This document shows positions 63,766-64,000 of a stretch of DNA of 64,000 bases, in pieces. The DNA comes from Paulownia fortunei (lineage: Eukaryota; Streptophyta; Magnoliopsida; Lamiales; Paulowniaceae), in NCBI GenBank assembly GCA_019321725.1, contig CM033109.1, forward strand, positions 22,227,993 to 22,291,992. Reading direction: 5' to 3'. Numbering within the stretch: the first letter of the stretch is position 1; each line of letters starts with the position of its first letter. The position numbers and the translations under genes are program-made. The notes beneath the pieces are model-generated. The model saw only the letters and a list, made by a program, of their open reading frames with translations, made no database searches and was not told the origin of the DNA.

Positions 63766-64000
63766 GGGGTCCTTTGATTATGTTTCCATTTGAGAAATCT
63801 CATTTTTATTTTATTAATATGAGTTTTAAATTTTTATTGATTTTTATGTTAAAAATAAAATTTTATTTTGGTTATACGAATTCTAATAAAAAGTTTATAA
63901 AGTGTACAATGAGAATATGATTGATTTAATATATTTTTTTAATTTTTTTCATAAAACATGTGATAAAATTATAATTTATTAAAATAATATATAATTAATG
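63766..64000. other. AT-rich right edge of the window
   Basis: Low-complexity A/T sequence with no recognisable feature. Confidence 0.6.

Noticed and set aside
63608..63793. 61-codon plus-strand frame at the right end
   Set aside because: It falls within the SINE-like family C repeat and is not coding.

Overview
The window is nuclear DNA from a flowering plant, most likely a core eudicot and possibly an asterid. The evidence is GT-AG introns, plant-only protein families, Copia, LINE and SINE-like debris, and long AT-rich spacers. I cannot name the species. All five recognisable host loci lie on the minus strand.

Layout: (1) 1-5,996 is AT-rich spacer. (2) 5,997-10,289 is a seven-exon cyclic nucleotide-gated channel gene, best matched to CNGC15 (712 aa when spliced). 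(3) 14,717-22,047 is a seven-exon gene for the exosome core subunit MTR3 (256 aa). Its 3.5-kb first intron holds a decayed LINE. (4) 23,742-28,036 is a nine-exon gene for the receptor-like kinase NCRK (634 aa). Its 5' leader probably runs to about 31.3 kb behind two G-boxes. (5) 34,521-38,735 is a two-exon RING plus von Willebrand A E3 ligase of the WAV3 family. One base appears to be missing from a G run, which cuts the reading frame at 474 aa instead of about 733. (6) 39-51 kb is a gene desert with dispersed AT-rich repeats, tandem repeats and a tRNA-derived SINE-like copy. (7) 51,039-59,659 is the C-terminal half of a MOM1-like silencing factor. It carries in-frame stops, frameshifts and a 34-bp duplication, and a dead Copia element sits about 16 bp beyond the end of a recognisable exon. 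I read it as a pseudogene. (8) 61.1-62.0 kb is the 5' end of a second Copia element (LTR, primer-binding site, broken gag), and 63.5-63.8 kb holds a second copy of the SINE-like repeat.

The host genes do not form a pathway; they are unrelated housekeeping or signalling genes (calcium channel, RNA decay, receptor kinase, ubiquitin ligase). The most notable features are the decay of a transposon-silencing gene colonised by transposons, the possible WAV3 frameshift, G-quadruplex-type runs just upstream of two start codons, and many short tandem duplications (34, 37, 56, 111, 161 and 198 bp). I found no clear new biological system. Splice sites were assigned by eye from GT-AG signals, frame continuity and family knowledge; no searches were run.
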